Source: Burkholderiaceae bacterium | GTDB lineage: Bacteria; Pseudomonadota; Gammaproteobacteria; Burkholderiales; Burkholderiaceae_B | Assembly: GCA_020851995.1 (NCBI GenBank) | Contig: JADZBO010000095.1 | Location: 1 to 46,365 of the forward strand | DNA: 46,365 nt | Direction of reading: 5' to 3' | Part shown: piece after piece, positions 36,580 to 46,093 of the stretch | Layout: every line of letters starts with the position of its first letter | Numbering within the stretch: position 1 is the first letter of the stretch | The notes under the pieces: model-generated | The model's database searches: none | What the model was told of the DNA's origin: nothing | What the model saw: the letters and a program-made list of their open reading frames with translations, nothing else | Program-made: the position numbers and the translations under genes

Positions 36580-38613
36580 ATGCAAAAGGCAGTGCCGCGC
36601 GCCCACCCCTCGTATAGACCCGACATTGACGGGCTCCGTGCCTTAGCCGTCCTTTCCGTCGTGGCTTTTCACGCATTCCCCGACGTGATGCCGGGCGGAT
36701 TCATTGGCGTGGATATTTTCTTCGTCATTTCCGGCTTTCTCATCTCTACCATTCTTCTTGAGAATCTAAAAAAAGGAACTTTCAGCTTTGCCGACTTTTA
36801 CGCTCGTCGCATCAGGCGCATTTTTCCTGCGTTGCTCGTGGTGCTATCGGCAAGCTATGCCTTTGGTTGGTTTGCACTGTTGCCCGATGAATTTATGCAA
36901 CTGGGAAAGCATATTGCGGCTGGTGCTGGCTTTGTTTCGAACTTTGTGCTTTGGTCTGAAAGCGGCTATTTCGATACGGCGGCCGAGCTCAAGCCCTTGC
37001 TGCATTTGTGGAGCCTCGGGATCGAAGAGCAGTTTTACATCGTATGGCCCCTATTGCTTTGGGCAGTCGCCAGACTCCGGCTTAACGCTCTGACCATAAT
37101 CGTTGTTCTCGCGGCAATTTCCTTCTGGCTAAACGTCAAGGGCGTGCGTCACGATGCAATCGCCACATTTTATTCACCACTGACACGGTGCTGGGAGTTG
37201 TTGACAGGCGCCCTCGTTGCGCTCGGATTTATCAGGAAAGACGCAGCCTCCGGCTGGCTTGATCATCTACAGCGGTGGTTAGGGAGAATCGTGTTTGAGC
37301 GCCCGACTCGGTGCTCCGTGGACACCACGCGCGAGAGCGCTGCACTGGTCGGCTTGTTGGCGATTGTTGCCGGGTTTTGGGTGATCAACCGGACAAGAGG
37401 TTTTCCTGGCTACTGGGCGCTATTACCTTCGCTCGGCGCAGCGCTGCTCATTTCGGCTGGACCAAACACCTGGCTAAATCGCAGGGTTTTAAGTGCAAGA
37501 GTCTTGGTCTGGTTCGGTCTGATCAGCTACCCCCTTTATCTGTGGCACTGGCCATTGCTGTCTTTTTTGAAAATTATCGAAGGCGAGACCCCATCGGTCG
37601 AAGTGCGAGCCGGTGCGGTGATCATCGCAATACCTCTGGCATGGCTCACGTACCGGCTGGTGGAGAAACCTGTGCGATTTGGCGCGAGAACGCGGTCTGC
37701 CACCGTGGTATTGATACTGCTGATGCTTGCGCTCGGTTTTCTGGGATATAACACCTACGTGAGAGACGGACTGGAATTCAGAAACAAGGTCTTTCAACAA
37801 AACAAGGGGCAGGTGAAGTATCAGGAGTCGTTCTACGAAAATGCCATCTGCCGCCAGATGTATCCGGACTTTCGAGGGTTTTATTGTGTTGCCACGAACG
37901 CGGGTCAACCGACGATTCAGATATTGGGCGACTCCCATGCAAATCGATTGGTCATGGGTCTCGCCAGATTCACAGACGAAACCATTTTACAAATCGGTCA
38001 TCATGGTTGCCCGCCATTCATCGATATCGCATCCCTTGAACCAGGCCTGAAGAAAGATGAATGTGCGAAATTCACCAATGACGCCATCGAAGTCGCAGCA
38101 AATTCCGATTCGATTCAAACGGTCATCATGACGTTTGCAGGTGCTAAATACATCGGCGCAGGGAAATATTTTGAGGTTTCCGACGCCGGCCAACACCAAT
38201 CCGCAACAACAAACGACCTTCTTGCGAGCGCAATGCGCAAAACAATTGACCACTTGCGCGCGAAAGGAAAAGCGATCATTTTCATTTACGACAACCCTGA
38301 AATTTCTTTCGATCCGAACACCTGCATTGATGGCGGGCGCCCGCTACGCTTGACACGCCGGGAGGTTCGCAATCCCTGCGGTATCAAGAAGGCTGATTTT
38401 TTAAACAGTCAACAGGAGTACCGATCGCTGGTACGGTCTGTGCTGAAGGATTACCCCGAAATCAAGATCGTCGACGCCGCAGATGCGATGTGCGACAGCG
38501 ATCTGTGCTATGCCGTCAAAGACGGTGCAGTGCTATACCGCGATGGAAATCACCTTTCATACGGCGGGTCTTTGCTTGTAGGACGGGAGATCGCAAAGGC
38601 CATTAAACATTAG
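36580..38613 (+). CDS. Membrane O-acyltransferase with C-terminal SGNH domain (copy 3)
   Basis: A 677-residue protein from ATG 36580; ATG 36523 would add 19 residues, and a purine-rich GGAAGGG at about 36546-36552 leaves the start undecided. The acyltransferase-3 part shows R-X10-H (Arg20, His31), GVDIFFVISGFL and ARRIRRIFPALL, then about ten helices. The SGNH domain has GDSH (Ser452) and D-x-x-H (Asp655, His658). All motifs are intact. It should add acetyl groups to a periplasmic sugar. The gene is more AT-rich than the central operon, and about 260 bases separate it from rmlC, with no other gene found there. Confidence 0.9.
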   Translation: MQKAVPRAHPSYRPDIDGLRALAVLSVVAFHAFPDVMPGGFIGVDIFFVISGFLISTILLENLKKGTFSFADFYARRIRRIFPALLVVLSASYAFGWFALLPDEFMQLGKHIAAGAGFVSNFVLWSESGYFDTAAELKPLLHLWSLGIEEQFYIVWPLLLWAVARLRLNALTIIVVLAAISFWLNVKGVRHDAIATFYSPLTRCWELLTGALVALGFIRKDAASGWLDHLQRWLGRIVFERPTRCSVDTTRESAALVGLLAIVAGFWVINRTRGFPGYWALLPSLGAALLISAGPNTWLNRRVLSARVLVWFGLISYPLYLWHWPLLSFLKIIEGETPSVEVRAGAVIIAIPLAWLTYRLVEKPVRFGARTRSATVVLILLMLALGFLGYNTYVRDGLEFRNKVFQQNKGQVKYQESFYENAICRQMYPDFRGFYCVATNAGQPTIQILGDSHANRLVMGLARFTDETILQIGHHGCPPFIDIASLEPGLKKDECAKFTNDAIEVAANSDSIQTVIMTFAGAKYIGAGKYFEVSDAGQHQSATTNDLLASAMRKTIDHLRAKGKAIIFIYDNPEISFDPNTCIDGGRPLRLTRREVRNPCGIKKADFLNSQQEYRSLVRSVLKDYPEIKIVDAADAMCDSDLCYAVKDGAVLYRDGNHLSYGGSLLVGREIAKAIKH

Positions 38614-38881
38614 GGGTTCAATAGCATGTGATCTTATGGCGTCGCCAAGTCCGCACTAAAGCACCATCGTTTAAGCGCAGCGTGACGTCACTGGCAAAGA
38701 TAGTCATCCAGATGGCCGGCCGGTTTCGGAGCAATGTCCCTTCGGAGTGGATCCGAAGCCTGTCCAGTGACACAATCCCAGATCAGCCGCCTGATCGAGG
38801 TCCGTGTCCTATACTTGCGCTCGGTAAACAATCAACGACACAAGGCTGCGTTGATTTTTATGATCAAGGACAGTTCCGCAG
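38614..38881. other. 268-base gap before the second SGNH gene
   Basis: No convincing gene. TATACT at about 38810 is a possible -10 element without a good -35 box, and AAGGA about 10 bases before the ATG at 38882 serves as ribosome-binding site. Confidence 0.25.
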
Positions 38882-40174
38882 ATGAAGCTGCTTTACTCAT
38901 TGTCACGGCCGCAGCGGTTTCTTATTGTTTTGCTGTGTGTTCTGCAGCTATTGCTCGCGTTGTCCTATTTTCAGCTTCTGTCTGACCAGGCCGTATCGTT
39001 GTCGGGGATTCTAACCATTCTTGCGTTGGAAGTTCTGCTTTGCTTCGTTTTAATTGCGATTCTCATAAATAAATATTCGACAATTGCCTCGACCGTCTTC
39101 CTGCTGTTGCTCGCAAACGTCCTGATCACGCCGCTTAACCTGAAAAAGGCCAGCGAAACCTTTATCACCCTGCCACCCAACCAGGACTACAAGATCAAGG
39201 TCGTCGGCGACGTCACGCCGGGTTTCTCCGGGATCTCGCGGATCACCACGGATAGCCATGGCTTTCGCGTGACCCACCCGGTTGACTACAAAAACAAGGG
39301 TGACGTCTATCGAATATTTGCCATCGGCGCGAGCACGACAGCGCAGATGTTGCTCAGCGACGAAAAAACCTGGACAGCCCTGCTCGAAAAAGACCTGGAG
39401 AAAGCCTGGGGTCGAAAGGTCGAAATCATTAATGCAGGCGTCAATGGGTTGCGCGCCGAACAGCATTTCATTACGTTCGAAAATATCCTTCAGTACTCCC
39501 CCGATGCCGTCATTTTTCTCATGGGGATCAACGACTGGAACAAGCATATTCGAGACCATTTTTTGTCGCAGGATGCGTCACCGGCGCAGGCGACACAAGC
39601 CTCGGGAGCCTCGCGCAAGAGTCCAGGGGCGTCGGCGACGTTCATCAATCTGGTGAATAGCCTCGATATCCGGAAATCCCTTATCTGGCTTGGACTGACG
39701 GGATTACGTAATCGTCTTCTCGATGTCGTGCATATTGATGACGGCTCCTACTACTCAAAACAGAACAACAGCCTTACACGCCCGGACGTTCGCGATTTTT
39801 CGACCACCACCGTGTCAGACAACTATCGCGGCTGGGTCGAGCGCCTGATTGGCAAGTGTGCCGAAACGCACACACGCTGCGTATTCGTCAACCAGCCCAA
39901 CGCCTACTCGCCAAACATCTCTGCAGACCTCAAGGTGCGTTTGTGGATGACGCCGATGGAGGAGCCCTACACCCTGAAACTTCCGGCGCTCGAGGCGCTT
40001 GCGAAGGTCTACAACACCTGGTTGATCACCACGGCTTCAGGGAAAGGCATGGAAGTTTGCGATATTGCATCGGCCGTACCACCCACGACGGACTATCTGT
40101 ATGACGACTGCCACTTCAACGAGGGTGGCGCAAGGCGGGTGGCCAACCTGATCGCCAGTTGTCTGCTCAAGTAA
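38882..40174 (+). CDS. Membrane-anchored SGNH hydrolase-like protein with GAST nucleophile motif
   Basis: A 430-residue protein. Residues 10-85 contain about three hydrophobic helices, leaving a periplasmic domain of about 340 residues. In that domain FAIGASTTAQ (Ser151) stands where classical members have GDS, LMGINDWNK is the G-x-N-D block, and YDDCHFNEGG (Asp408, His411) supplies the C-terminal pair. This GGST/GAST type is common among proteins linked to exopolysaccharide loci, but enzymatic action is less certain than for GDS forms. It could be an acetyltransferase or esterase acting on the exported chain. It stands alone between two 240-270-base gaps, so it is probably transcribed independently. 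Confidence 0.75.
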   Translation: MKLLYSLSRPQRFLIVLLCVLQLLLALSYFQLLSDQAVSLSGILTILALEVLLCFVLIAILINKYSTIASTVFLLLLANVLITPLNLKKASETFITLPPNQDYKIKVVGDVTPGFSGISRITTDSHGFRVTHPVDYKNKGDVYRIFAIGASTTAQMLLSDEKTWTALLEKDLEKAWGRKVEIINAGVNGLRAEQHFITFENILQYSPDAVIFLMGINDWNKHIRDHFLSQDASPAQATQASGASRKSPGASATFINLVNSLDIRKSLIWLGLTGLRNRLLDVVHIDDGSYYSKQNNSLTRPDVRDFSTTTVSDNYRGWVERLIGKCAETHTRCVFVNQPNAYSPNISADLKVRLWMTPMEEPYTLKLPALEALAKVYNTWLITTASGKGMEVCDIASAVPPTTDYLYDDCHFNEGGARRVANLIASCLLK

Positions 40175-40416
40175 CCCGCAAACACCTGACGCAACGCCCC
40201 TGGCGAACCTGCGTAGCGCGTCGAGACCAGCCTCGGGGATTCTGACCGGATGCAGAGAAGGGCGTGAGGACGTCAAGCCGACAGTGGCGATCACAAGCGG
40301 TGCCATGATCGCGGTCACTCGACCATGTAAAATGGCGCCCGTCATCCGGGTTCGTGTAAGCGTCGCGCAGGAACCCCCCAAGCGCCGATCACACACTTAT
40401 TCGCAGACACACCGAA
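40175..40416. other. 242-base gap before the GtrA-like gene
   Basis: No gene recognised. TAAAAT at about 40327 could be a -10 box, but no matching -35 box is in range. Confidence 0.2.
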
Positions 40417-40869
40417 TTGAAATCTCCGATAGCCCGATTCCTGACTCGCACCAATGAAGGTCCGCTGATTGAATTCGTCAAATATTTCATTGCCAGCGGC
40501 ATCGCCCTTGGCGTGGATTATTGTATTTATCGGGTTGTGGCCCAATACTGGCGTGTGGCGCTGCCCAAAGCGGCGGTCATCGGGTACCTGGGCGGCTTGA
40601 TCGTTGCCTATTTCCTGATCGGGAAAGGTGTTTTCAGGGAAGGCTGGCTGAAAAATCGCCGGATTTACGAATCCCTGCTGTTCGTCTGCTCCGGCTTGCT
40701 AGGCCTGGCAATCACCTACCTGGTCGTCGCGGCGTACGTGTATCTGTTCGGCCCCATGCTGAACGAGGCCAAGATCGTCGCGGCCATCTGCAGTTTTCTT
40801 GGGGTGTATCTGTTTCGAAAGTTCCTTGTTTTCAAGAAATCCATCAACACTTTAACGTTGGCGAGATAG
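40417..40869 (+). CDS. GtrA family membrane protein (copy 1)
   Basis: A 150-residue protein with four hydrophobic helices and the family blocks EFVKYFIASGIALGVDYCIY at the start and SFLGVYLFRKFLVFK at the end. GtrA-type proteins are thought to flip or assist undecaprenyl-phosphate sugars used by periplasmic GT-C transferases in serotype conversion and arabinan or teichoic acid decoration. The start is TTG 40417, since no ATG is available ahead of the first helix, and the ribosome-binding site is weak, so expression level is uncertain. The next genes downstream (a FAD oxidoreductase and membrane proteins) would be natural partners, but one of them is broken. Confidence 0.8.
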   Translation: MKSPIARFLTRTNEGPLIEFVKYFIASGIALGVDYCIYRVVAQYWRVALPKAAVIGYLGGLIVAYFLIGKGVFREGWLKNRRIYESLLFVCSGLLGLAITYLVVAAYVYLFGPMLNEAKIVAAICSFLGVYLFRKFLVFKKSINTLTLAR

Positions 40870-40953
40870 GCTCGGCATGATGCGGACACGACAGGGTCAA
40901 CCGACCGGCGGCACGGCTCCGGTCCAGTGTTTTACTGCCTCCAGAAGCCTGTC

Positions 40954-41236
40954 ATGAAAAAGGTTGTGATCATTGGCGCGGGGCCGGCAGGGCTGACCGC
41001 CGCGCTGGAGCTTCAGGCCGCCGGGGTGACGGACATCACCGTCATCGAAGCAGACGGACAAGTCGGGGGCATCTCCAGAACGGTCAATTTCAAAAACAAC
41101 CGCATCGACATCGGTGGTCATCGGTTCTTTTCGAAATCCGACTGGGTCATGAATTGGTGGGCCGATGTACTGCCCATTGCCGCGGATCAGGCAGACACCG
41201 AACTGAACATGCGTTACCGGGGTCAGACAAGATCGG
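40954..41236 (+). pseudogene. FAD/NAD(P)-binding oxidoreductase, N-terminal remnant
   Basis: From ATG 40954 the first about 93 residues are a clean FAD-binding domain: [18 protein letters not shown] (4-21) is the dinucleotide loop, VGGISRTVN and [15 protein letters not shown] follow, as in UDP-galactopyranose-mutase-like oxidoreductases of 450-550 residues. After YRGQTR (about residue 93) the sequence stops resembling the family and becomes a shadow of the next frame. More than 350 residues are therefore missing. The 3' end given is approximate. Either a deletion has fused this gene to the one downstream or the assembly is chimeric here. The fragment lacks the substrate-binding part and cannot work alone. 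Confidence 0.75.
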
Positions 41237-42589
41237 CGTGCCTCAACGCACCGCTCCGGACAACCCGGAGGCATTGCCTCACTGCTGATTTTGCCCGGAG
41301 TTGCCGGCATTTACGCGGTGAAGGCACTTTATTCACCACATCAGCGGCAGTGGAAAGACTGGCTGGTTCCGGCGATATTTCTGTCATTTTTCGGCTTGAC
41401 GCTGATTCCCCTGCTGGTCGCCAACACCTTGAATGCCGGCGGCGCATTCAATCCCACCTACGCCGTTTATGACCGGGAGCTTCGGTTCAATAATCCCGAA
41501 TTGATCATCAACAATGTTCATTATTATCTGACCGACAATCTCACAGGAATTCTGGCGGTGTTGGCGCTGGCCTTTTTTGCCTTGCGCCTGAGCAGGGACA
41601 ATCTCCGCCTTGAACGCCCGGAGCGCGCGAATTTGTACGTTCTTTTGCTCCTGTTTCTGGGCAACCTGGCGTTTTACAGCCTCAAGCCGGTGTCGATTGA
41701 ATATTATTTCCTGCCAGTCGCTGTATTTTGTCTTTGTTTTGGGTTGCTGGATTTCCCCGTTGATCGAACGGATTCGACCCGCAGTAACGGACTCAGGCCG
41801 GCACTGCTTATCAGCCTGACATCGCTCCTGATTCTCGGGGCAATGGCCGCACAGCGCGTTTCAATCGAGGTACCACGAAAGGTGGAAATCCGCGCCCCGG
41901 AGTTTATTCTGGATAAACAGAATATCGTGTATGCGGGCATCACCGGCGGCACGATCAATTACTACCTTGGAAAATACACAGCCAAGCTCGACTTTGGAAC
42001 GTATTGCATGGTCGAACAACTGCTCAACCGGGTTGCGCGAACGGGCAGAAGTCAATACATCGTCAACGACACGCCAAAAATGAATCAGTTGATCGAAGAT
42101 ATCGGCACTGAAAAGTTCGACAAGGTGGGATCGTTCGAAGATCTGGCCTCGCGTTACGATATTTATCGATATAACGCCCGATTTGCAGATGCGCCGGAAA
42201 TTTCCTGCGACCTGACTGTCAACCGCCAATGGGTCAACCAGATCGACCTGAAGGTCTCCGGTCGGGTCTCGGGCGATGCGTTCAGGGGAACGGTGTCGCT
42301 GACGAACAATTCGGATACTTCATTCAGCACGCGTCCCGTCGCCGGCCCGGTCAAACTGTCCTGGCGCTTTGTCAGCACGAGCGATTCGGGCACCCCGCCA
42401 CCCTGGGAGGCCAGAAAGAACCTGACGATGATGATCGAGTCGAAACATACGTATGAAATCCCGTTCACGGCGCAGCTTCCCGCAAAGAAGGGCGAATACC
42501 TGCTTGAGGTGACGCTTGTTCAGGAGGGCTTCGCGTGGTTTAACGAACACGGCATGGCCACACCGACCCTACGGGTGGTTGTCGAATAA
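41237..42589 (+). pseudogene. Polytopic membrane protein (GT-C-like), 5'-truncated
   Basis: The frame is open from 41207 and reads as protein from about [20 protein letters not shown] (41260 on), directly inside a membrane helix. Three to five helices follow, including [20 protein letters not shown], then from about 42180 a beta-rich soluble domain ending with LLEVTLVQEGFAWFNEHG, a pattern seen at the C-termini of other polysaccharide-related proteins. There is no proper start or ribosome-binding site (TTG 41291 is the first candidate), so the N-terminal half, where GT-C catalytic residues sit, has been lost. This matches the break in the FAD oxidoreductase, in a different frame, just upstream. 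Confidence 0.65.
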
Positions 42590-42655
42590 AATTTCGCGCT
42601 GGCCACGGCATGCGCTCCGTCGGAAGGTGCCTCAGGAGCGGTCGGTGTGTACGGA

Positions 42656-43945
42656 ATGGACGTCAATATGCAAAACTCCGCGAAACCCGCGTTACAAGCC
42701 CTGTGGATTATCTTCGGCCTCGTTTGTCTTGCGGTATCGCTTTCACCCGTGGTGGATGGCGATGGGATGGCGCGATATCTGGATTTATTGAATCTGGCAA
42801 AAGGCGAACGACCGATCGACAAGTTTTCGTCGATCCAGATCGTGCTGGCGATGCCGCTCTACCAGTTGGGAAAGCTTTGGGGAGCACCCGAGGTTTGGGT
42901 GGGGTATTTCAATTTCATTATTTTCAGCCTGAGCCTGGGTTCGCTGTGGGTATTGCTGCCCAAAGACAGGCGTTTCCCCGTCATTGTTCTGCTGATGGGT
43001 GCATCCATGCTGCCGCATCACGTCGGATATTTTTATGGCGAAATGCTCTCCGTCTGCGCGACCATGGTAGGCCTGCTCTGTCTTGTCAAAAACAAGCGTG
43101 TCGTCGCCGGAATCCTGCTCGGGATCGGCACGGCGCAAACGCCGGCGCTCATGCCTGCGTTCGGACTGACCCTGCTCTATCTGGCAATCACAAGGCGCAA
43201 TATGTTCTACGGCTTCTATCTTGCAATACCGCTTTTGATCACGCTTGGAGATAACTGGTTCAAGTACGGCACGCCGCTATTCTCAGCCTACCTGCAGGCC
43301 AGTGAGCATGGCGCGAAAACCATCATGCCGTACTCGGGGCTACCGGGGTTCAGCTATCCCCTGATATTCGGATTGATGTCGGTTTTCCTGTCGTTTGGCA
43401 AAGGGCTGGCCTTCTTTGCACCGGGGTTGTTCTTTCGATGGAATCTTGGCAAACAATTCGATGATGACCGGAATTTCATCCGAACGATCGATGTACTGCT
43501 CGTGTTCCTGATCGGAATGATTTTCACGTACTCGCGCTGGTGGGGCTGGTACGGCGGGCAGTTCTGGGGTCCGCGTTATCTGCTGTTCGCGTCGATTCCC
43601 GCGTGCTTTATATTGGCCCACCAATGGACTCAGACGCAATGGGTGTTGAGCCGCGGGGTCACCTACTGCGCGGCGCTGGCCTTCAGCGGCTGGGTTTGCA
43701 TTCAGGGCTATCTGTATGGAAACAGCGGCCTTGCGATTTGCGGCGAGAACAAAAGCGCTCTGGAACTGCTTTGCTGGTATGTTCCGGAATTCAGTCCGCT
43801 GTTTCGGCAGTTTGTCATCGGCTTTCACACCGATCATCCGATCAGGCTTGTCTATGCAGGCTGGTGTGCAGTGACCGTCGTGGAGCTTATCGTGGCGCTG
43901 ATGTTGAGACGGCGAATAACAGCATCATCGACAGAGACCCACTGA
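42656..43945 (+). CDS. Polytopic membrane protein, possibly GT-C glycosyltransferase
   Basis: A 429-residue hydrophobic protein from ATG 42656 (ATG 42668 is equally possible). It begins with a helix, then VVDGDGMARYLDLLNLAKGE (about 31-50), an acidic first loop as in GT-C enzymes that use polyprenyl-linked donors; about nine helices follow, with SRWWGWYGGQFWGPRYLLF (about 287-305), a strongly conserved-looking region resembling PMT/ArnT-like proteins. It is most likely a periplasmic sugar transferase served by the nearby GtrA. It lies 66 bases after the truncated membrane-protein frame on the same strand and ends the plus-strand block. Confidence 0.65.
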   Translation: MDVNMQNSAKPALQALWIIFGLVCLAVSLSPVVDGDGMARYLDLLNLAKGERPIDKFSSIQIVLAMPLYQLGKLWGAPEVWVGYFNFIIFSLSLGSLWVLLPKDRRFPVIVLLMGASMLPHHVGYFYGEMLSVCATMVGLLCLVKNKRVVAGILLGIGTAQTPALMPAFGLTLLYLAITRRNMFYGFYLAIPLLITLGDNWFKYGTPLFSAYLQASEHGAKTIMPYSGLPGFSYPLIFGLMSVFLSFGKGLAFFAPGLFFRWNLGKQFDDDRNFIRTIDVLLVFLIGMIFTYSRWWGWYGGQFWGPRYLLFASIPACFILAHQWTQTQWVLSRGVTYCAALAFSGWVCIQGYLYGNSGLAICGENKSALELLCWYVPEFSPLFRQFVIGFHTDHPIRLVYAGWCAVTVVELIVALMLRRRITASSTETH

Positions 43946-44098
43946 CCAAACAGTTGGCACCCTGGTTACTGGATTTGTCGCCAGGGCAACGGGCCTGTTA
44001 TTCACCGACTCAGTCAGCTTGCAAAGGTACGCCGCTTTGCGATTACTAGTTTGGTCCGGTTTCAAAACTAACCGGCGTTGCGATTGCTACCGCTTGGT
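43946..44098. other. Convergent gap with a short direct repeat
   Basis: TTGCAAAGGTA occurs at 44019-44029 and again at 44103-44113, the second copy inside the 3' end of the minus-strand gene. A weak stem CCCTGG/CCAGGG (about 43963-43986) could help end transcription. There is no T-run and no gene. Confidence 0.25.
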
Positions 44099-44695
44099 CT
44101 AGTTGCAAAGGTAATCGACCTTGCTTTCGCTGGCCCGGAAAGGATTGGTCAGGTCACTTGAATATTCGCCCATCAACAGCCGCTCTTTCGGCAGGAAGTG
44201 CGCACGGAAGTACCGGCTTGCTGTTGCCAGCGTATCCCCCAAAGGCGTCAGTTTGACGCAACCATCGCGAATGACGATGGTACCGGACTGCTGCTGCTCG
44301 GTCAGCCGCACATCGACCAGACGATGTTCCTTCATATATTCGGTTGCGTAGACGCGCTCAAAAGCCGCAAGCTTGATACCACCGCCACGCTGCTGCAGTT
44401 TTTCCAGTGTGTAGAAAGACAGGGACCTGTCGATCACCGTGGGAACGGAAATCGCAAACCCATATCCCAGCAGCAGCCAGATACAGGCGAGCAGGGTTTT
44501 CTCGAAGGCGCTGAAATCATTCAGCCAGCGAATCAGGGAAATTACTGCGATCGTCACCGCCGTCGCGATGACGCTGTCGGCGATCGAGCTGTAAAACACC
44601 ACATTGACGCGGAAGAACTTGACATGAATCACGTACGCCGCGAGCAACACCACGACATAAAGCGCAGTCGCCACCAGAAATTTAAGGTATTTCAT
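44099..44695 (-). CDS. Small membrane protein of unknown function
   Basis: A 198-residue protein with three hydrophobic segments in the first 95 residues (for example FLVATALYVVVLLAAYVI) and a C-terminal soluble part of about 100 residues. I recognise no family. It is the last gene of the minus-strand GtrA/GtrB unit, 41 bases after GtrA copy 2, so it may be a third component of the same decoration system. In the Gtr serotype-conversion systems the third gene is a large GT-C transferase; this protein is far too small for that role, which might be carried by one of the larger membrane proteins upstream. Confidence 0.7.
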   Translation of the reverse strand: MKYLKFLVATALYVVVLLAAYVIHVKFFRVNVVFYSSIADSVIATAVTIAVISLIRWLNDFSAFEKTLLACIWLLLGYGFAISVPTVIDRSLSFYTLEKLQQRGGGIKLAAFERVYATEYMKEHRLVDVRLTEQQQSGTIVIRDGCVKLTPLGDTLATASRYFRAHFLPKERLLMGEYSSDLTNPFRASESKVDYLCN

Positions 44696-44736
44696 TGAGT
44701 CGTCCGAAACCCGGGTCCGTCAACACGACGGGAAAA

Positions 44737-45150
44737 TCAAACCTTGAATACCAGGATCTTGTTGCCCCAGTAACTGAAAATCACCTGCATGACTGTCGCA
44801 ACGGCAAAACCGGCGATGTAGTTCAACGCCATGACATCAGTCCAGGCATACAAGAGTGCACCGTGCAAGAGCGCAATCGACACGTAAAGCAGGATGAACC
44901 GGGCGATCTGGTGCAACAACGTCTCGGCGGACCCATGGAACACATAAACGCGGCTGCCGATAAACGAAGTCGCAATGCCGAATACCGCTGCGATCAGATT
45001 GGCAAACCCGGCCGAAGCAAAGCCCAGCACCTTAAGATTGAAGGTTAGTACCGCAAAGTGAACGGCCGTCGCGACCAGACCGTTGACGATGTAGCGAAAC
45101 GGCCTTGACTGCCAGAAACCCTGCGGGCGCTCAGCCGCGCTTGCCGGCAT
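44737..45150 (-). CDS. gtrA: GtrA family membrane protein (copy 2)
   Basis: A 137-residue protein from ATG 45148-45150, chosen because AGG sits 6 bases upstream (GAGGTATTGCATG). It has four hydrophobic helices and the blocks PFRYIVNGLVATAVHF at the start, FIGSRVYVFH in the middle and YWGNKILVF at the end, typical of GtrA. Its start lies 20 bases inside the end of the GtrB-like gene, so translation is coupled. GtrA and GtrB together supply undecaprenyl-phosphate sugar on the periplasmic side for a GT-C transferase. It is only distantly related to copy 1 at 40417. Confidence 0.85.
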   Translation of the reverse strand: MPASAAERPQGFWQSRPFRYIVNGLVATAVHFAVLTFNLKVLGFASAGFANLIAAVFGIATSFIGSRVYVFHGSAETLLHQIARFILLYVSIALLHGALLYAWTDVMALNYIAGFAVATVMQVIFSYWGNKILVFKV

Positions 45151-46093
45151 GCAATACCTCATCGACGTAGGCGCGGTAATCAATCGGATTGGAGGATCCG
45201 CTGCGTACGACCCCCGTCAGCATCAACGTCATGAGAGTCAGGGCACCAGTCTGCAGAAACACCAGCAACAAAATCCCCAACGCGACAGAAAACCACCCGG
45301 GTGTTGCAAAACCGGCAAGCTTAAGGCCCACCGCGACCAGGCTGCCGGCAACGGTCAGCACGGCGACCAGGGAGCAGGCGATCCCGACCCGCACGAGCAC
45401 ATCCTCGGCAAACACCATCAAGGCCCGGAAGCCATGCAGGGCCAGACCAACGAAGTTCATCTTGCTCTTGCCCGCATAGCGCGGACCACGGTCAATCAGC
45501 GTGGTCTGCAGACGCAGCTTGGAAGTCAGCATGCAGGCAGCGATATGCATCCAGAGTTCCTGCATTGCAGCGACGCGCTTGATGGCGAAGGGCTTGAGCG
45601 CCATGAAGTTGCCAAAGCTGATCCTGCGGCCCGAAAGCAACTGGAATAACGCCTTGTAGACGACGTAAAACGCCTTGAACCGCCAGGTTTCGACGCGGCT
45701 CTTTCGTGCCGCCACCACAACATCCACATCGGGCGACTGCAAGGGCACGACGAGTTCACGGATAGACTCAGGGGTATCCTCGCCATCAGAATCCATGACG
45801 ATCGTGCAAGGGCAATCAGGCATCTGATCCGCCACGTAATTCAGTCCAATGGCGATGGCACGCTGGTGACCGACATTGCGGCGTAACTTGATCACCACAC
45901 CCCGGATGCCGGCTTCGTCGAGTGTGCCTGCGTCAATCGGATGACGCACCGAACCGTCATCGACCGCCACCACGGTCACCGCGTCGCCGTATTCCCGGCG
46001 GAGATTCTTCATCAGGCGCGATGCAGCCTCCTGGTCTTCATAGACCGGCATGACGACAGCGAAACGCGCAAGCGACGAGGCCGTTTCCGTCAT
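45131..46093 (-). CDS. GtrB/DPM1-like glycosyltransferase family 2
   Basis: A 320-residue protein. The GT2 catalytic domain has [18 protein letters not shown] and the metal motif [10 protein letters not shown] (about 98-107); [16 protein letters not shown] is typical of dolichyl/undecaprenyl-phosphate sugar synthases, although many have a serine or asparagine variation. Two C-terminal hydrophobic helices (about 235-290) anchor it. It would make undecaprenyl-phosphate hexose from a nucleotide sugar on the cytoplasmic face. It overlaps the GtrA copy downstream by 20 bases and the stop of the epimerase-like gene upstream by 4 bases. Confidence 0.86.
   Translation of the reverse strand: MTETASSLARFAVVMPVYEDQEAASRLMKNLRREYGDAVTVVAVDDGSVRHPIDAGTLDEAGIRGVVIKLRRNVGHQRAIAIGLNYVADQMPDCPCTIVMDSDGEDTPESIRELVVPLQSPDVDVVVAARKSRVETWRFKAFYVVYKALFQLLSGRRISFGNFMALKPFAIKRVAAMQELWMHIAACMLTSKLRLQTTLIDRGPRYAGKSKMNFVGLALHGFRALMVFAEDVLVRVGIACSLVAVLTVAGSLVAVGLKLAGFATPGWFSVALGILLLVFLQTGALTLMTLMLTGVVRSGSSNPIDYRAYVDEVLHAGKRG

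Noticed and set aside
38628..38885. 85-residue frame before the second SGNH gene
   Set aside because: No ribosome-binding site, no motif, and it overlaps the likely promoter and leader of the next gene.
41237..41472. Continuation of the FAD oxidoreductase frame to 41472
   Set aside because: After YRGQTR the residues are Arg/Cys/Leu-rich shadow of the membrane-protein frame and no longer resemble the family.
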